This document shows, piece after piece, positions 17,029-26,074 of a DNA stretch of 58,820 bases (the stretch's first letter is position 1; the number at the start of each line of letters is the position of its first letter). The position numbers and the translations under genes were made by a program. The stretch is taken from NCBI GenBank assembly GCA_023382265.1, contig JAMCPX010000035.1:1-58820 (forward strand), read 5' to 3'. This stretch comes from Deltaproteobacteria bacterium. GTDB taxonomy: Bacteria; JAMCPX01. A model generated the notes under the pieces. The model was not told where the DNA came from. It was given only the letters and a program-made list of their open reading frames with translations, and did not search any database.

Positions 17029-18819
17029 TCAGTGTACCACATTCAAGACGCCTAGATAGTCGCCGATGTATATACTTCCGTCCGCACCGATTGCCGGTGA
17101 ACTGTAGAGTCTATGGCCGGAGCCTGCGTAGTATGTCCATTTTACGTTTCCTGCCGGTGAAATTGCATAAAGTTCGCCAGTCTGCGAACCAACATAGATG
17201 GTACCATCCGCTCCGATCGCCGGTGAGGAATAGACTGAGCCTGTTAGCACCCTCCATTTTTCTGTCCCATCGGGGTTAAACGCGTAAAGATAATCATCTA
17301 AGGAGCTCACATAGATCGTGCCGTCCGGGCCGATTGCCGGTGAGGTAGCTATGCTGCCTCCTGTTGCTGCGACCCATTTACGCCATCCTGCCGCCAGTGA
17401 GAATGCATAAAGATTGCCATTCCCTGAACCTACGTAGATGGTGCCATCCGATCCGATTGCCGGACTGGAATCTATGGTTCCTTCAAATATTAAGGCTTGC
17501 CAATCGACAGCTCCGTCCGGGTAGAATGCATAAAGGTAACTACTTACTGTTGGTGCTGCACCTGTTGTACCGACATAAATGGTGCCATTCGCACCGATTG
17601 CGGCCCCGGAGTCTATTTGACCTGTCGAATAGCTCCATACTCGTTGTCCCTGTGGGCTAATGGCATAAAAATTACCATCATAAGAGCCAGCGTAGATCGT
17701 GCCGTCCGCACCGATCGCCGGGGTGGCCTTTATGCTCCCCCCTGTTGTGAAGCTCCAATCAACGGCGCCGGTAGTTGCGTTGAGGGAATAGAGATGATCA
17801 TCCGCCGAGCCAAGATAGATGGTTCCGTTCGAGACAATGGTTGGCGCCGCCCATATCCCTCCTCCCCCTGTCGTAAAACTCCATTCGAGAGCTTGATCGG
17901 TCGGGTTGATGGCATAAAGAGCGCCGTTTGTATAATTTGTCGAGCCTGCGTAGACGGTTCCATCCGCACCAATGACCGGTGATGCCAGTAGCTGGTATCC
18001 AGAAAGGCTTGGGTCTGTATATGTCCATTTTACTGTTCCTGTTATAGAGCTTGTATTGATATTACTCAGTCCGGTCCCCTGTAGATCCCTGTGGAATGTG
18101 GGCCATGGCGAGGCGCTGGCTATGTTCATGTAGCTGCTACCCTGTGCCTCTTTACCATTGCCGTCGGTCACTGTTACAATTACCTTGTAATAGCCAGGTA
18201 TGCCGGGCGAATACCACACAGTATCATTTCCCCAGCCCGTTGACGTTATGTACGCTCCTATAGTCCATTCAAAGCTCAGTAAATCGCCGTCAGGGTCGTC
18301 CGCATCGCACTCAAGGCTTGATGCAGCATACACCGGCTGGGGGCCGATGGCGATACTGTTGATGACCGGCGAGGTATTGCCCTGCGTGCCCAGGGCAATC
18401 GTACCCATCGCGTATCTGCCGCTGGCATCGCTGACCTCGATCGTGGCCGTGCCGGATGCGGAGTAGCTTGATGGTGCCGTGATGGTTGCCGTCGGATCGT
18501 TGACGCTGCCCGGGGACACGACCCACGGGCTTGTTGTCGTCCACGTGTAAGTCAGCGCAAGCCCCTGCGCGCTCTGTGCCACAACCGCCGCCGTGAAGCT
18601 TGTGCCGGGCGTCGCGGGCATGCCATAAACCGACAGACTCTGTATGATAGGCATGGTAGGCCCAGTGAGGCCCTGAGGACCCGCAGGACCCGTTTGCCCG
18701 TTCGAGCCGTTTGTACCTGCCGGACCTGTTGCGCCGTTCTTACCGCTTGTGCTGCTGCATCCTGCCATTACCGCCGATGCAAAGACAAGCACCAAAATCA
18801 ACTTACCTATTGTTTTCAT
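17029..18819 (-). CDS. collagen-like, eight-bladed PQQ-type propeller lipoprotein
   Basis: This surface or periplasmic lipoprotein has 596 residues. The ATG at 18819 has AGGAGG; a longer frame upstream lacks these signals. The signal peptide ends in the lipobox VMAGC. Next come Gly-X-Y triplets (GKNGATGPAGTNGSNG), two Ig/PKD-like domains (about 60-240), and eight blades of the type SSPAIGADGTIYVGS...LYAI.PDG..KW. The blades also make near-tandem DNA repeats of about 120 bp. No PQQ-enzyme active site is seen, so a binding or structural role is more likely. The region is plainly richer in GC than its neighbours, notably around 18400-18700, which suggests acquisition. Nearby relics at 16605 and 57552 are paralogues. 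Confidence 0.85.
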   Translation of the reverse strand: MKTIGKLILVLVFASAVMAGCSSTSGKNGATGPAGTNGSNGQTGPAGPQGLTGPTMPIIQSLSVYGMPATPGTSFTAAVVAQSAQGLALTYTWTTTSPWVVSPGSVNDPTATITAPSSYSASGTATIEVSDASGRYAMGTIALGTQGNTSPVINSIAIGPQPVYAASSLECDADDPDGDLLSFEWTIGAYITSTGWGNDTVWYSPGIPGYYKVIVTVTDGNGKEAQGSSYMNIASASPWPTFHRDLQGTGLSNINTSSITGTVKWTYTDPSLSGYQLLASPVIGADGTVYAGSTNYTNGALYAINPTDQALEWSFTTGGGGIWAAPTIVSNGTIYLGSADDHLYSLNATTGAVDWSFTTGGSIKATPAIGADGTIYAGSYDGNFYAISPQGQRVWSYSTGQIDSGAAIGANGTIYVGTTGAAPTVSSYLYAFYPDGAVDWQALIFEGTIDSSPAIGSDGTIYVGSGNGNLYAFSLAAGWRKWVAATGGSIATSPAIGPDGTIYVSSLDDYLYAFNPDGTEKWRVLTGSVYSSPAIGADGTIYVGSQTGELYAISPAGNVKWTYYAGSGHRLYSSPAIGADGSIYIGDYLGVLNVVH

Positions 18820-18917
18820 GTTTGTACCCTCCTTTTTGTTTTGACCTGTCTGTAGCACACAAGAAGTCACAAAACGGTCACACATCGAGGATTGTTGTAC
18901 GGTCAGACTTTCTTATT

Positions 18918-18940
18918 TTACAAATGCATTTTTCGGGTAA
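18918..18940 (-). repeat. AAATGCATTT element, copy at 18.9 kb
   Basis: On the minus strand this reads TTTACCCGAAAAATGCATTT. It lies between the stop of the large regulator (18987) and the lipoprotein start (18819). It matches the copies at 47169, 56139 and 56740 over about 20 nt. Confidence 0.5.
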
Positions 18941-18986
18941 AGGAAAACCGCACACGCATTCCCGGACTAATCTTGCTTTCCTGACA

Positions 18987-21900
18987 TTACCCGGGAGAGC
19001 TTTTGATCAGCGCGTATATGGATTCTGTCTTTGGTGAAGGCGATATACCCAGTATGGTTTGAAGCGTATTCTTACACCTGTTGTACACTGCCAGAGATTC
19101 ACCGGCTCTACCCATTGATTGATAGCATAACATGAGAGATTGATAGAACTCTTCTGACAGATTATCCGCTTCTAATCCCTTTTGGTAGCACTCTAAAGCC
19201 TCTCTCCATTTGCCCTTCTGTTCCAGATAGTGTCCCAGCCTGCTTATGGAACGGATGAATTTACTTTTGATACGCTCTCGTATGGATGTAGTCCACCATT
19301 GGTTCGCATCATTGGGTAAAAATCTGCCTTTATACATGTCAACAGCTTGCTCTGTTAGTTTAGCAGCCGCTTCTATATTACTGCTCCACAAAGGATCGGC
19401 TCTATCAAGAATTTGCTCAAAAGCCCATACATCAACCCAGCAGTATTGAGGGTCAAGAGATAATCTGCCCTCTTTAACTTGTAGGCACTTCTCATTACCG
19501 ATCAGCAACCTCAACCTCTGTAACGTTGTTGAGAAGACACTGTGTGATTTATCTCCCTCTGCCTCAGGCCATAGTGCATCGCTGATCACCTCTTCCCTGA
19601 CATCTATACCTCCGGATGCAACCAATACCTTAAGCATATTTACAGGTGTCTTCTGAACCTTGCCTGAGAAACCCAATGGTTGCTCATCCTTCAATAATGC
19701 AAAACTACCAAGAGTACGTATCTTAAGTTCCCATGGCCAATTTTCGATATCAACAATATTACCGGTACTGCCGATATTATTTTTCAAAACAAGTCCGCGT
19801 CTTTTAATAAGCATCTGTACATACGGTACTTCTATTCCTGCTTGAAGCGCCTTTATGCATAACTGGAGCATAATATCAGGCATCCATCGCCAGTGATTTA
19901 TATAGCCCTGTGCTTTCCCGATCTTCATACCATTGCGTAACTGTTCAAAACCCTCGAGTTCATTGCCGCAGTCAAATTTAATCTGTGCATCAAGCAAACA
20001 GCAGTAGAACTCCAGTATTACCGATCGCATCTCTGCACTTATATGTCTGGCATGTGTCAGGTTTTTGCGGGCATTTTCGTAATCTTCCAATGATACCTGT
20101 ATCTGAGCCAGCCCAAGTCTGTTTATAGCCTCCGGGAACGGTGCGCCAGCTTGAATCGCGGCTCGCAGTGCCTCTTCTCCATATTTCATAGACACCGGCA
20201 GATTCCTCTTCAGATGGCTATGATAGCTTTTCAGGTAATAATAGTGTGAGACGTCCAGAGTGTGGCTGCTGTCCATGGAGTTAAACATGCTGTTCAGATA
20301 TTTTTCTGCTGCGGACAGCTCTCCGGTCGTAAGCGCATAATAGGCACCCTGGGCAAAAAACATGTGATCCCATAAATGCACACCGTACCTGTTCGACATC
20401 TCCAGGCCTTCATCTATTGCAGAAGTTGTTTTAGGTGATACGGTAAACCACAGATAGATACATTTAATAACCTGCCCTAAAATCGACTCTAATGGTGTTA
20501 TTGCACCATGGTTGCTTATACCACGCCTTATAGTATCATGATCGATTATTGGCTTATTGATAACCGGTTTGTGCATATCAAAAAGTACATCCATTTTTGC
20601 TATATCGCCTATCCACGAATAGTACAACAAAAGGTAATTCGTGAGCATTGCTCTTGTGCGTTCATCAGTGTGTTTGCCGTTTTGGGATTGCACAATAGCC
20701 TCGGCGCGTTTTACCCATGGCGATATGTTTTTTTGCTGTGGCTTCCGGTAAATCATAGATAAAAGCATAACGGAGATGAAGTGTGCCTCGATCTGTCCGG
20801 AAGGGAAAGGCACACGTGAGAGTAACCCTTTTATAATCTCAATCCAACGGTCAAGTGGCTCAAAGTTATCCCATTCTATGCAGTACGTCCTTGCAATACC
20901 TGCCCAGGACAGAAATAATCCATTACTGCTGTTTTGATCTTGCTGCTCTTGGAATAAGGCAAACGCTTTTTCCAGCGTTTTACGGCTTTCGGTCAGTGAG
21001 AACGGTAAGACAGCTACCCCATACCAGTACAGCAGCCAAGGTGCGGCATCAAGGACTGCAGCTGGCAGCTGCTTTAGCCATTGCATGAGGATCTGGTTTC
21101 TTCCCTGTGTTATTAAAGGCTGCGCATTGTTAAGGATAAGCTGAGTAAAAGCATGCCAATCTTTGGATGCTTGAAACAGTTTTGCTGCTTCTTCAATCTC
21201 TCCTGCTTCTTCCAATAGCTCAGCCGCTTTCTCCCGTATTTCTCTCAGCTCTGTTTCTTTGAATACTTTGTTTGCCTGCGCCAGGAGAAACTTACGGAAG
21301 AGCGAATGATAATGGTATGTAGATTCAAGAGATGATATCTTCACGGTAAAATAATTGTTAAGATGTAGACTTGCAAGCAAGTCTTCCGGATGGTCCATCC
21401 CGGTCAGTCTTTGAGCCATATCAAAGGTTATCTTTGGCAAAAATGATGTTTTCAGTAAGAAGTCCTGAACGTTTTTATCTATTCTGTTAAAGATCTCATC
21501 TGCAAAATAGTTAAAGAACCTGTCCTCTAAGATTTCATTCTGTATAAGATGTACGTCTTCCTTTCTATACTTTTCCATTAACAATACGAGACCTGCTGCC
21601 CACCCTTGCACTTTATCATGGAATTGTTTTGCATCCTTAATACTGATATTCTTAAGTCCTCTCTTTTGAAGGAATAGCATGGTTTCACTCATGGTAAATC
21701 TAATATCCTGATCCGTAATAAAGCCTATTCTATCACCGGTGCGAAGATGGGAGAATGCCGCATGGGGTTCGCCTTTACTTATAAATATAAAATTTATACA
21801 GTGAGGAACACAATCGGATATCATCGATACCCCCATACTTATGACCTTATGTAGCATAGAGTCAGGAGGCACATCCTGATAATTATCAAATACAATAACA

Positions 21901-22328
21901 AACTTCTTTGGCTTGGCTAAGCTGCTTAAGAGCTCCTGAAAGAACAGCTTTGTAAATGCAGGAATATCCTGGAGATGTTCCGGGGTAGGGAGCGGAAACG
22001 ATTGTACATCTCTTTTCGTTGTTATGTTTTGTGCGCGGGGTGGGTATACAATGTCTTTTGCTGCCATACCCATGTAATAGAAAAATGTTGATAACTCATT
22101 GTCCCCTTCGTCCAGATGGTAGTAGATATAGGGTATCTTGCGGCTTTTCAGATAGTTTACAACAAATGTAGTCTTACCAGACCCTGGTATGCCGGATATC
22201 CAGACAATAGGCTTTTTACGGAGTTTATCCAGTAAATGGAACAACCCTTTTCTTTGAATTACACCGACTACCTCAGGCTTACTTATTTTATAGATATTAT
22301 GCACTATCTCGTAAGGTTTAGATTTCAT
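18987..22328 (-). CDS. MalT-like STAND ATPase regulator with C-terminal OmpR-type DNA-binding and BTAD domains
   Basis: This large single-protein transcription regulator has about 1113 residues. The N-terminal STAND NTPase has Walker A GIPGSGKTT (about 46-54) and a Walker B-like FVIVFDNYQD. A helical arm and TPR-like repeats (about 400-830) follow, as in MalT. The C-terminus has a winged helix (IRTLGSFALLKDEQPLGF, DVREEVISDALWPEAEGD) and a bacterial transcriptional activator domain (WWTTSIRERIKSKFIR to TILGISPSPKTESIYALI). Such proteins usually bind an inducer and oligomerise with ATP. The frame can begin at a TTG four codons earlier; neither start has a Shine-Dalgarno. It reads toward the propeller lipoprotein gene on the same strand, so it is a candidate controller of that gene. 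Confidence 0.88.
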   Translation of the reverse strand: MKSKPYEIVHNIYKISKPEVVGVIQRKGLFHLLDKLRKKPIVWISGIPGSGKTTFVVNYLKSRKIPYIYYHLDEGDNELSTFFYYMGMAAKDIVYPPRAQNITTKRDVQSFPLPTPEHLQDIPAFTKLFFQELLSSLAKPKKFVIVFDNYQDVPPDSMLHKVISMGVSMISDCVPHCINFIFISKGEPHAAFSHLRTGDRIGFITDQDIRFTMSETMLFLQKRGLKNISIKDAKQFHDKVQGWAAGLVLLMEKYRKEDVHLIQNEILEDRFFNYFADEIFNRIDKNVQDFLLKTSFLPKITFDMAQRLTGMDHPEDLLASLHLNNYFTVKISSLESTYHYHSLFRKFLLAQANKVFKETELREIREKAAELLEEAGEIEEAAKLFQASKDWHAFTQLILNNAQPLITQGRNQILMQWLKQLPAAVLDAAPWLLYWYGVAVLPFSLTESRKTLEKAFALFQEQQDQNSSNGLFLSWAGIARTYCIEWDNFEPLDRWIEIIKGLLSRVPFPSGQIEAHFISVMLLSMIYRKPQQKNISPWVKRAEAIVQSQNGKHTDERTRAMLTNYLLLYYSWIGDIAKMDVLFDMHKPVINKPIIDHDTIRRGISNHGAITPLESILGQVIKCIYLWFTVSPKTTSAIDEGLEMSNRYGVHLWDHMFFAQGAYYALTTGELSAAEKYLNSMFNSMDSSHTLDVSHYYYLKSYHSHLKRNLPVSMKYGEEALRAAIQAGAPFPEAINRLGLAQIQVSLEDYENARKNLTHARHISAEMRSVILEFYCCLLDAQIKFDCGNELEGFEQLRNGMKIGKAQGYINHWRWMPDIMLQLCIKALQAGIEVPYVQMLIKRRGLVLKNNIGSTGNIVDIENWPWELKIRTLGSFALLKDEQPLGFSGKVQKTPVNMLKVLVASGGIDVREEVISDALWPEAEGDKSHSVFSTTLQRLRLLIGNEKCLQVKEGRLSLDPQYCWVDVWAFEQILDRADPLWSSNIEAAAKLTEQAVDMYKGRFLPNDANQWWTTSIRERIKSKFIRSISRLGHYLEQKGKWREALECYQKGLEADNLSEEFYQSLMLCYQSMGRAGESLAVYNRCKNTLQTILGISPSPKTESIYALIKSSPG

Positions 22329-22380
22329 AATTGCATTCAATAAAAGATAATATAATTAAGTAGTTATACTATATTGTATA

Positions 22381-22409
22381 TTAATATTAAAAATGCTTAA
22401 ATGTGTCAA
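22381..22409 (-). promoter_or_regulatory. candidate promoter of the STAND-BTAD regulator
   Basis: On the minus strand TTGACA is followed after 17 nt by TATTAA (4/6). It lies 52-81 nt before the ATG at 22328, giving a leader of about 45 nt. It is divergent from the tRNA promoter 25 bp away. Confidence 0.45.
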
Positions 22410-22433
22410 GTGGAAAAAATAATTATTATTAAC

Positions 22434-22463
22434 TTGACAGCCTTATCGTCGATTATGTATAAT
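22434..22463 (+). promoter_or_regulatory. consensus sigma70 promoter of the tRNA pair
   Basis: TTGACA and TATAAT are both perfect matches, 18 nt apart, and the -10 box ends 12 nt before the tRNA-Val 5' end. This is the strongest promoter in the window and serves as an internal check that this organism uses ordinary sigma70 boxes. Confidence 0.85.
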
Positions 22464-22475
22464 TTAAAGTCTTGA

Positions 22476-22548
22476 AGGCGGATAGCTCAGTTGGTAGAGC
22501 GCCACTCTTACACGGTGGATGTCGCAGGTTCGAGCCCTGTTCCGCCTA
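22476..22548 (+). tRNA. tRNA-Val (anticodon TAC)
   Basis: The 7-bp acceptor stem AGGCGGA/TCCGCCT, D arm GCTC...GAGC, anticodon stem CCACT/GGTGG with loop CTTACAC, and T arm GCAGG-TTCGAGC-CCTGT all fold. Anticodon TAC reads GTA and, by wobble, other valine codons. CCA is not encoded. Confidence 0.95.
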
Positions 22549-22556
22549 CGTTTTTT

Positions 22557-22634
22557 GGGGTCGTAGTTCAGTTTGGTTAGAACGTCCGCCTGTCACGCGG
22601 AAGGTCGCGGGTTCGAGCCCCGTCGACCCCGCCA
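22557..22634 (+). tRNA. tRNA-Asp (anticodon GTC)
   Basis: Acceptor stem GGGGTCG/CGACCCC, D arm GTTC...GAAC, anticodon stem TCCGC/GCGGA with loop CTGTCAC, and T arm GCGGG-TTCGAGC-CCCGT fold cleanly. CCA is encoded. It lies 8 nt after tRNA-Val and is surely co-transcribed with it. Confidence 0.95.
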
Positions 22635-22851
22635 TTTGATGGCTTATTCTTTTAATTCAAATAAAAAAACTGCTTTATAAGAATATATGGGATCCATCAG
22701 CGATTGAACCCCGGCGCAGGATAAACCACGATGTTTAACGAGTAAAGCAGAGAGTTACACCTTCTGTAACAAATCAATTATCTCAAAAAGATAAAACTGC
22801 GGCGGCATCATTCCTGATCGTATTGACTTTCATTGGTTAAAATAGTTAACC

Positions 22852-23553
22852 ATGTATATGGTAAATAGTAAAAAAATACTTATTATTGAGGATGATAAAG
22901 ATATTTCTAATCTCATTTCTCATTTTGTTTCTAAGGAAGGGTATACGCCGATTTTAGCACATGATGGGGAAGAGGGCTTATGGCAAATAAAGGCAAAGTC
23001 TCCGGATATCATAATACTTGATCTTATGCTGCCTCGCAAAGATGGGTATGAGGTTATAAGACAGATAAAAAAAGAAAAAAACATGCCGGAAATTCCCATA
23101 ATTATACTTACGGCAAAATCAGAGGAAATCGATAAAATAGTAGGACTTGAACTTGGAGCTGATGACTATATTACAAAACCTTTTAGTCCGAGAGAGCTTA
23201 TCGCAAGAATAAAAGCTGTTATGAGAAGAACGGATCCTGAAGCTATAGTAAATACTGCTAAAAAATTAGCCTATGGTAAATTGGAGATAGATGATAACAA
23301 ATACGAAGTAAGGTACGATGAAAAGCTAATAAGTCTAACGTCAAAAGAATACAATCTTCTTAAGTATCTATTACAGCACAAGGGTTTTGTAATATCAAGG
23401 GATGATCTTTTACAAAATGTATGGGGATATAATTATGTAGGTACTACCAGAACGGTTGATGTGCACATATCAAGATTAAGAAAAAAAATACCGTATTTGG
23501 ATAAAAATATTCAACACATTAAAGATATAGGGTACAAATTTTTAGATGAATAA
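22852..23553 (+). CDS. PhoB/OmpR-family response regulator
   Basis: This 233-residue two-component regulator has a receiver domain with the acidic pocket EDD (13-15), phospho-acceptor Asp57 in DLMLPRKDG and the conserved Lys in TKPFSPREL. A C-terminal winged helix (LTSKEYNLLKYLLQH, VWGYNYVGTTRTVDVHISRLRKKI) follows. The frame has ATGs at 22852 and 22858; neither has a Shine-Dalgarno, and a TTGACT box stands exactly 35 nt before the second, so MVNSKK may be the true N-terminus. It overlaps the histidine kinase by 8 nt. Phosphate control is possible, but no pst genes are here to support it. Confidence 0.93.
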   Translation: MYMVNSKKILIIEDDKDISNLISHFVSKEGYTPILAHDGEEGLWQIKAKSPDIIILDLMLPRKDGYEVIRQIKKEKNMPEIPIIILTAKSEEIDKIVGLELGADDYITKPFSPRELIARIKAVMRRTDPEAIVNTAKKLAYGKLEIDDNKYEVRYDEKLISLTSKEYNLLKYLLQHKGFVISRDDLLQNVWGYNYVGTTRTVDVHISRLRKKIPYLDKNIQHIKDIGYKFLDE

Positions 23554-24868
23554 AAAAGCCTTTATTACATTCTCTGCGGCATTCTTTACAATAGCGTTTA
23601 TTGTATTTATTTTAACAAAAAGACTCGGTATAGATATAGACATTTTTATTGTGTTTGTTTTTTCATTGCTGGCCGCTTTTATATCAAGCAAGATTTACGC
23701 AAGCACAATCAAATCACTCTTAAAACATATAGTGTTGGTTTCTCAAAAAGAGTTACAGATATATAACCTTGTGTACCCTTCATCTCCAGGGATGGATGAC
23801 GTAAAATCAGTTATACTGCAGCTCATGCAAAAGGCAAAAGAACAAATCCAGAATTTTTATAAAGATATGAATGTTATAAAAAATATGATTGATAAAGTTG
23901 ATATAGGTATACTCGTAGTTAACAGACACGGTAAGGTTATGTACGCCAACAGGTGCATAAAAGATATAGGTGCCCTCGGTTCTGATACAACGGACATATA
24001 TTTTTTTGACATGATAAGGAGCTATGAGGTTTCCAATCTTTTTAATGAAGTACTTTCCGATTTAAAAACAAGGCAATCCGAGATATCAATCTTTGCGCCG
24101 CATGAAATGAATTTCCAGTTTACAATAAGCAATATAGATTATTGCGGCTCCGAGCAGTGTTTCTTATTCACATTAAAAGAAATAACAAAATTGAAACAGA
24201 TAGAACAAATAAGACAGGATTTCATAACCAATGCATCTCATGAATTAAAAACACCGCTGACATCCATAATAGGTTATCTCGAAGCACTCAAAGATGATTA
24301 TAATAAGCAATTCATTGACATAGCTCATAAAAATGCAAGGAGGATGCAGAGGATCGTGGATGATATGCTTATACTATCAAAAGCAGACAGAGGTCCTTCT
24401 GATCTCAATATGAAGCATATAGGCCTTTCAGAAATCATAAATGAGGTTAAATCACTTTTGAACAAAGAATTAGAGAATAGACATCAAATGTTAAGCATTA
24501 ATGTACATGATAATGCAGACGTTGTTTACGCTGATAAAGAAGCCATGTTTCATATATTCTTAAATCTTATAGACAATGCAGTAAAATATAGCAGAGAAAA
24601 TGATCGGATCGATGTTGAAGTAGAAGGTAACGATAAAGGTGTAGAGGTAATTGTAAAAGATACAGGTATAGGCATACCGTCAAATGAGCTTGATAGGATT
24701 TTTGAGAGGTTTTATACGGTTGATAAGACAAGATCACGGGAGCTTGGCGGTACCGGGCTCGGATTATCGATTGTTAAGCATTTTGTTCTTGCACATAATG
24801 GACGGATATGGGTAGAGAGTACGTTAAACAAAGGCAGTGCTTTTCATTTTACAATACCAAGAAAATAA
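23546..24868 (+). CDS. PhoR-like sensor histidine kinase
   Basis: This 440-residue membrane kinase is the partner of the overlapping regulator. Two N-terminal membrane helices (about 5-50) enclose almost no periplasmic loop, a PAS-like domain spans about 115-210, the phospho-acceptor is His232 in NASHELKTPLTS, and the ATP-binding domain shows N, G1 and G2 boxes (FLNLIDNAVKYS, VKDTGIGIP, GGTGLGLSIVKHF). The short loop means the signal is sensed in the membrane, through the PAS domain, or through a partner protein, as in PhoR. Confidence 0.93.
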   Translation: MNKKAFITFSAAFFTIAFIVFILTKRLGIDIDIFIVFVFSLLAAFISSKIYASTIKSLLKHIVLVSQKELQIYNLVYPSSPGMDDVKSVILQLMQKAKEQIQNFYKDMNVIKNMIDKVDIGILVVNRHGKVMYANRCIKDIGALGSDTTDIYFFDMIRSYEVSNLFNEVLSDLKTRQSEISIFAPHEMNFQFTISNIDYCGSEQCFLFTLKEITKLKQIEQIRQDFITNASHELKTPLTSIIGYLEALKDDYNKQFIDIAHKNARRMQRIVDDMLILSKADRGPSDLNMKHIGLSEIINEVKSLLNKELENRHQMLSINVHDNADVVYADKEAMFHIFLNLIDNAVKYSRENDRIDVEVEGNDKGVEVIVKDTGIGIPSNELDRIFERFYTVDKTRSRELGGTGLGLSIVKHFVLAHNGRIWVESTLNKGSAFHFTIPRK

Positions 24869-24928
24869 TCTGATAATAAACCAGGATTAAATGTATAAAC
24901 CTTTATACGGTTTGAAAACCTGATAGAT

Positions 24929-26074
24929 ATGAAAGTCTTAGACAAATACATTACAAGAGAACTAATACCGCCATTTCTAATAAGCTTGATTTTAACAAGT
25001 GCCTTAATGCTTATCGGAAGAATGGTCAGATTCTTCGACCTTATAGTTTCAAAAGGTGTTGCTGTTAAAAACGTTGCACTCATATTTGTCTATATGTCAC
25101 CGTTCATCCTTGCACTTGCAATACCGATATCTATTCTTGTATCTGTTGTAATAGTTTTTAGCAGACTGTCCGCAGACAGCGAGATAATTGCAATGAAATC
25201 CATAGGCATAAAACTTCTAACACTATCAAAGATGCCTATAATACTCGGACTTATTGGTTACATACTTGCGGATGTTATATCATTCTACATGCTTCCAAAA
25301 GCCAATATTGCACTTAAGAATGAATTTTTCAATATAGTCATACAAAAAACAACTGTAGGTATAAATGAAAAGGCATTTAACAACTTTACTAAAAACATAA
25401 CATTTTATGTAGATAATCTTTCAAAGCACAAAGATATAATGAAGCAGGTATTTATTTACGATGAAAGAGAATCTAATATGCCCAATACGATAGTAGCAGA
25501 TACCGGCAGTTTCATTGTAAACAAGCGAGATAAAGATATTACTCTTGTATTGCATGACGGTGTTATCCAGCAACTAAGTAAAAACATGAAAATCATCAGG
25601 ATTGTGCATTTTAAAGACTATTATATTACTTTCTCAACAGATCAGATAATTTCTTCTATCAATATAGGTAACAACTCTTCCTTTGAACTGACAATCGTAC
25701 AATTGATTAAAAAATATTTAAGTTTAGAGAAGGCTAAAGAGCATACGACTTCTATTTTAATAGATTTAACAGAACGGCTGGCAATACCATTTACAGCCAT
25801 TATTTTTTCCATAATGGCCATTCCGTTAGGTATAAAATCCCCGAGATCCGGAAAGGCTTACGGAATTATAATAGCAATCGGGGTTGTGTTAACGTATTAC
25901 ATAACATTAAGCGGTGCAGAAACAATCTCCAAATTACACATTCTCAGCCCATTCTTTGTTATATTTTCGGTTGACTTAGTTTACTTTGTAATTGCCGTAC
26001 TTCTTTTATTTATGGTTTCTCAGGAAAAAGATACGGAATATCTTAAAACCATTATTAAGAGGCTATTGCCGTGA
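24929..26074 (+). CDS. lptF: LPS export ABC transporter permease LptF
   Basis: LptF is one of the two inner-membrane permeases that, with the LptB ATPase, lift lipopolysaccharide from the inner membrane to the LptC-A-D bridge. This 381-residue YjgP/YjgQ protein opens with KVLDKYITRELIPPF, has three N-terminal helices, a periplasmic beta-jellyroll (about 130-260) and three C-terminal helices with the family motif AIPFTAIIFSIMAIPLGIKS. It overlaps lptG by one base, giving a coupled pair in the usual order. No lptB, lptA or lptC is present in the window. Confidence 0.92.
   Translation: MKVLDKYITRELIPPFLISLILTSALMLIGRMVRFFDLIVSKGVAVKNVALIFVYMSPFILALAIPISILVSVVIVFSRLSADSEIIAMKSIGIKLLTLSKMPIILGLIGYILADVISFYMLPKANIALKNEFFNIVIQKTTVGINEKAFNNFTKNITFYVDNLSKHKDIMKQVFIYDERESNMPNTIVADTGSFIVNKRDKDITLVLHDGVIQQLSKNMKIIRIVHFKDYYITFSTDQIISSINIGNNSSFELTIVQLIKKYLSLEKAKEHTTSILIDLTERLAIPFTAIIFSIMAIPLGIKSPRSGKAYGIIIAIGVVLTYYITLSGAETISKLHILSPFFVIFSVDLVYFVIAVLLLFMVSQEKDTEYLKTIIKRLLP

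Noticed and set aside
17040-18000. CRISPR-like array of spaced repeats
   Set aside because: The roughly 120-bp periodicity is coding: each unit is one blade of a beta-propeller in an intact reading frame.
22671-22750. CTGCTTTA / TAAAGCAG inverted repeat after tRNA-Asp, possible attachment site
   Set aside because: Arms of 8 bp with a spacer of over 60 nt, no integrase nearby and no duplicated tRNA 3' end.
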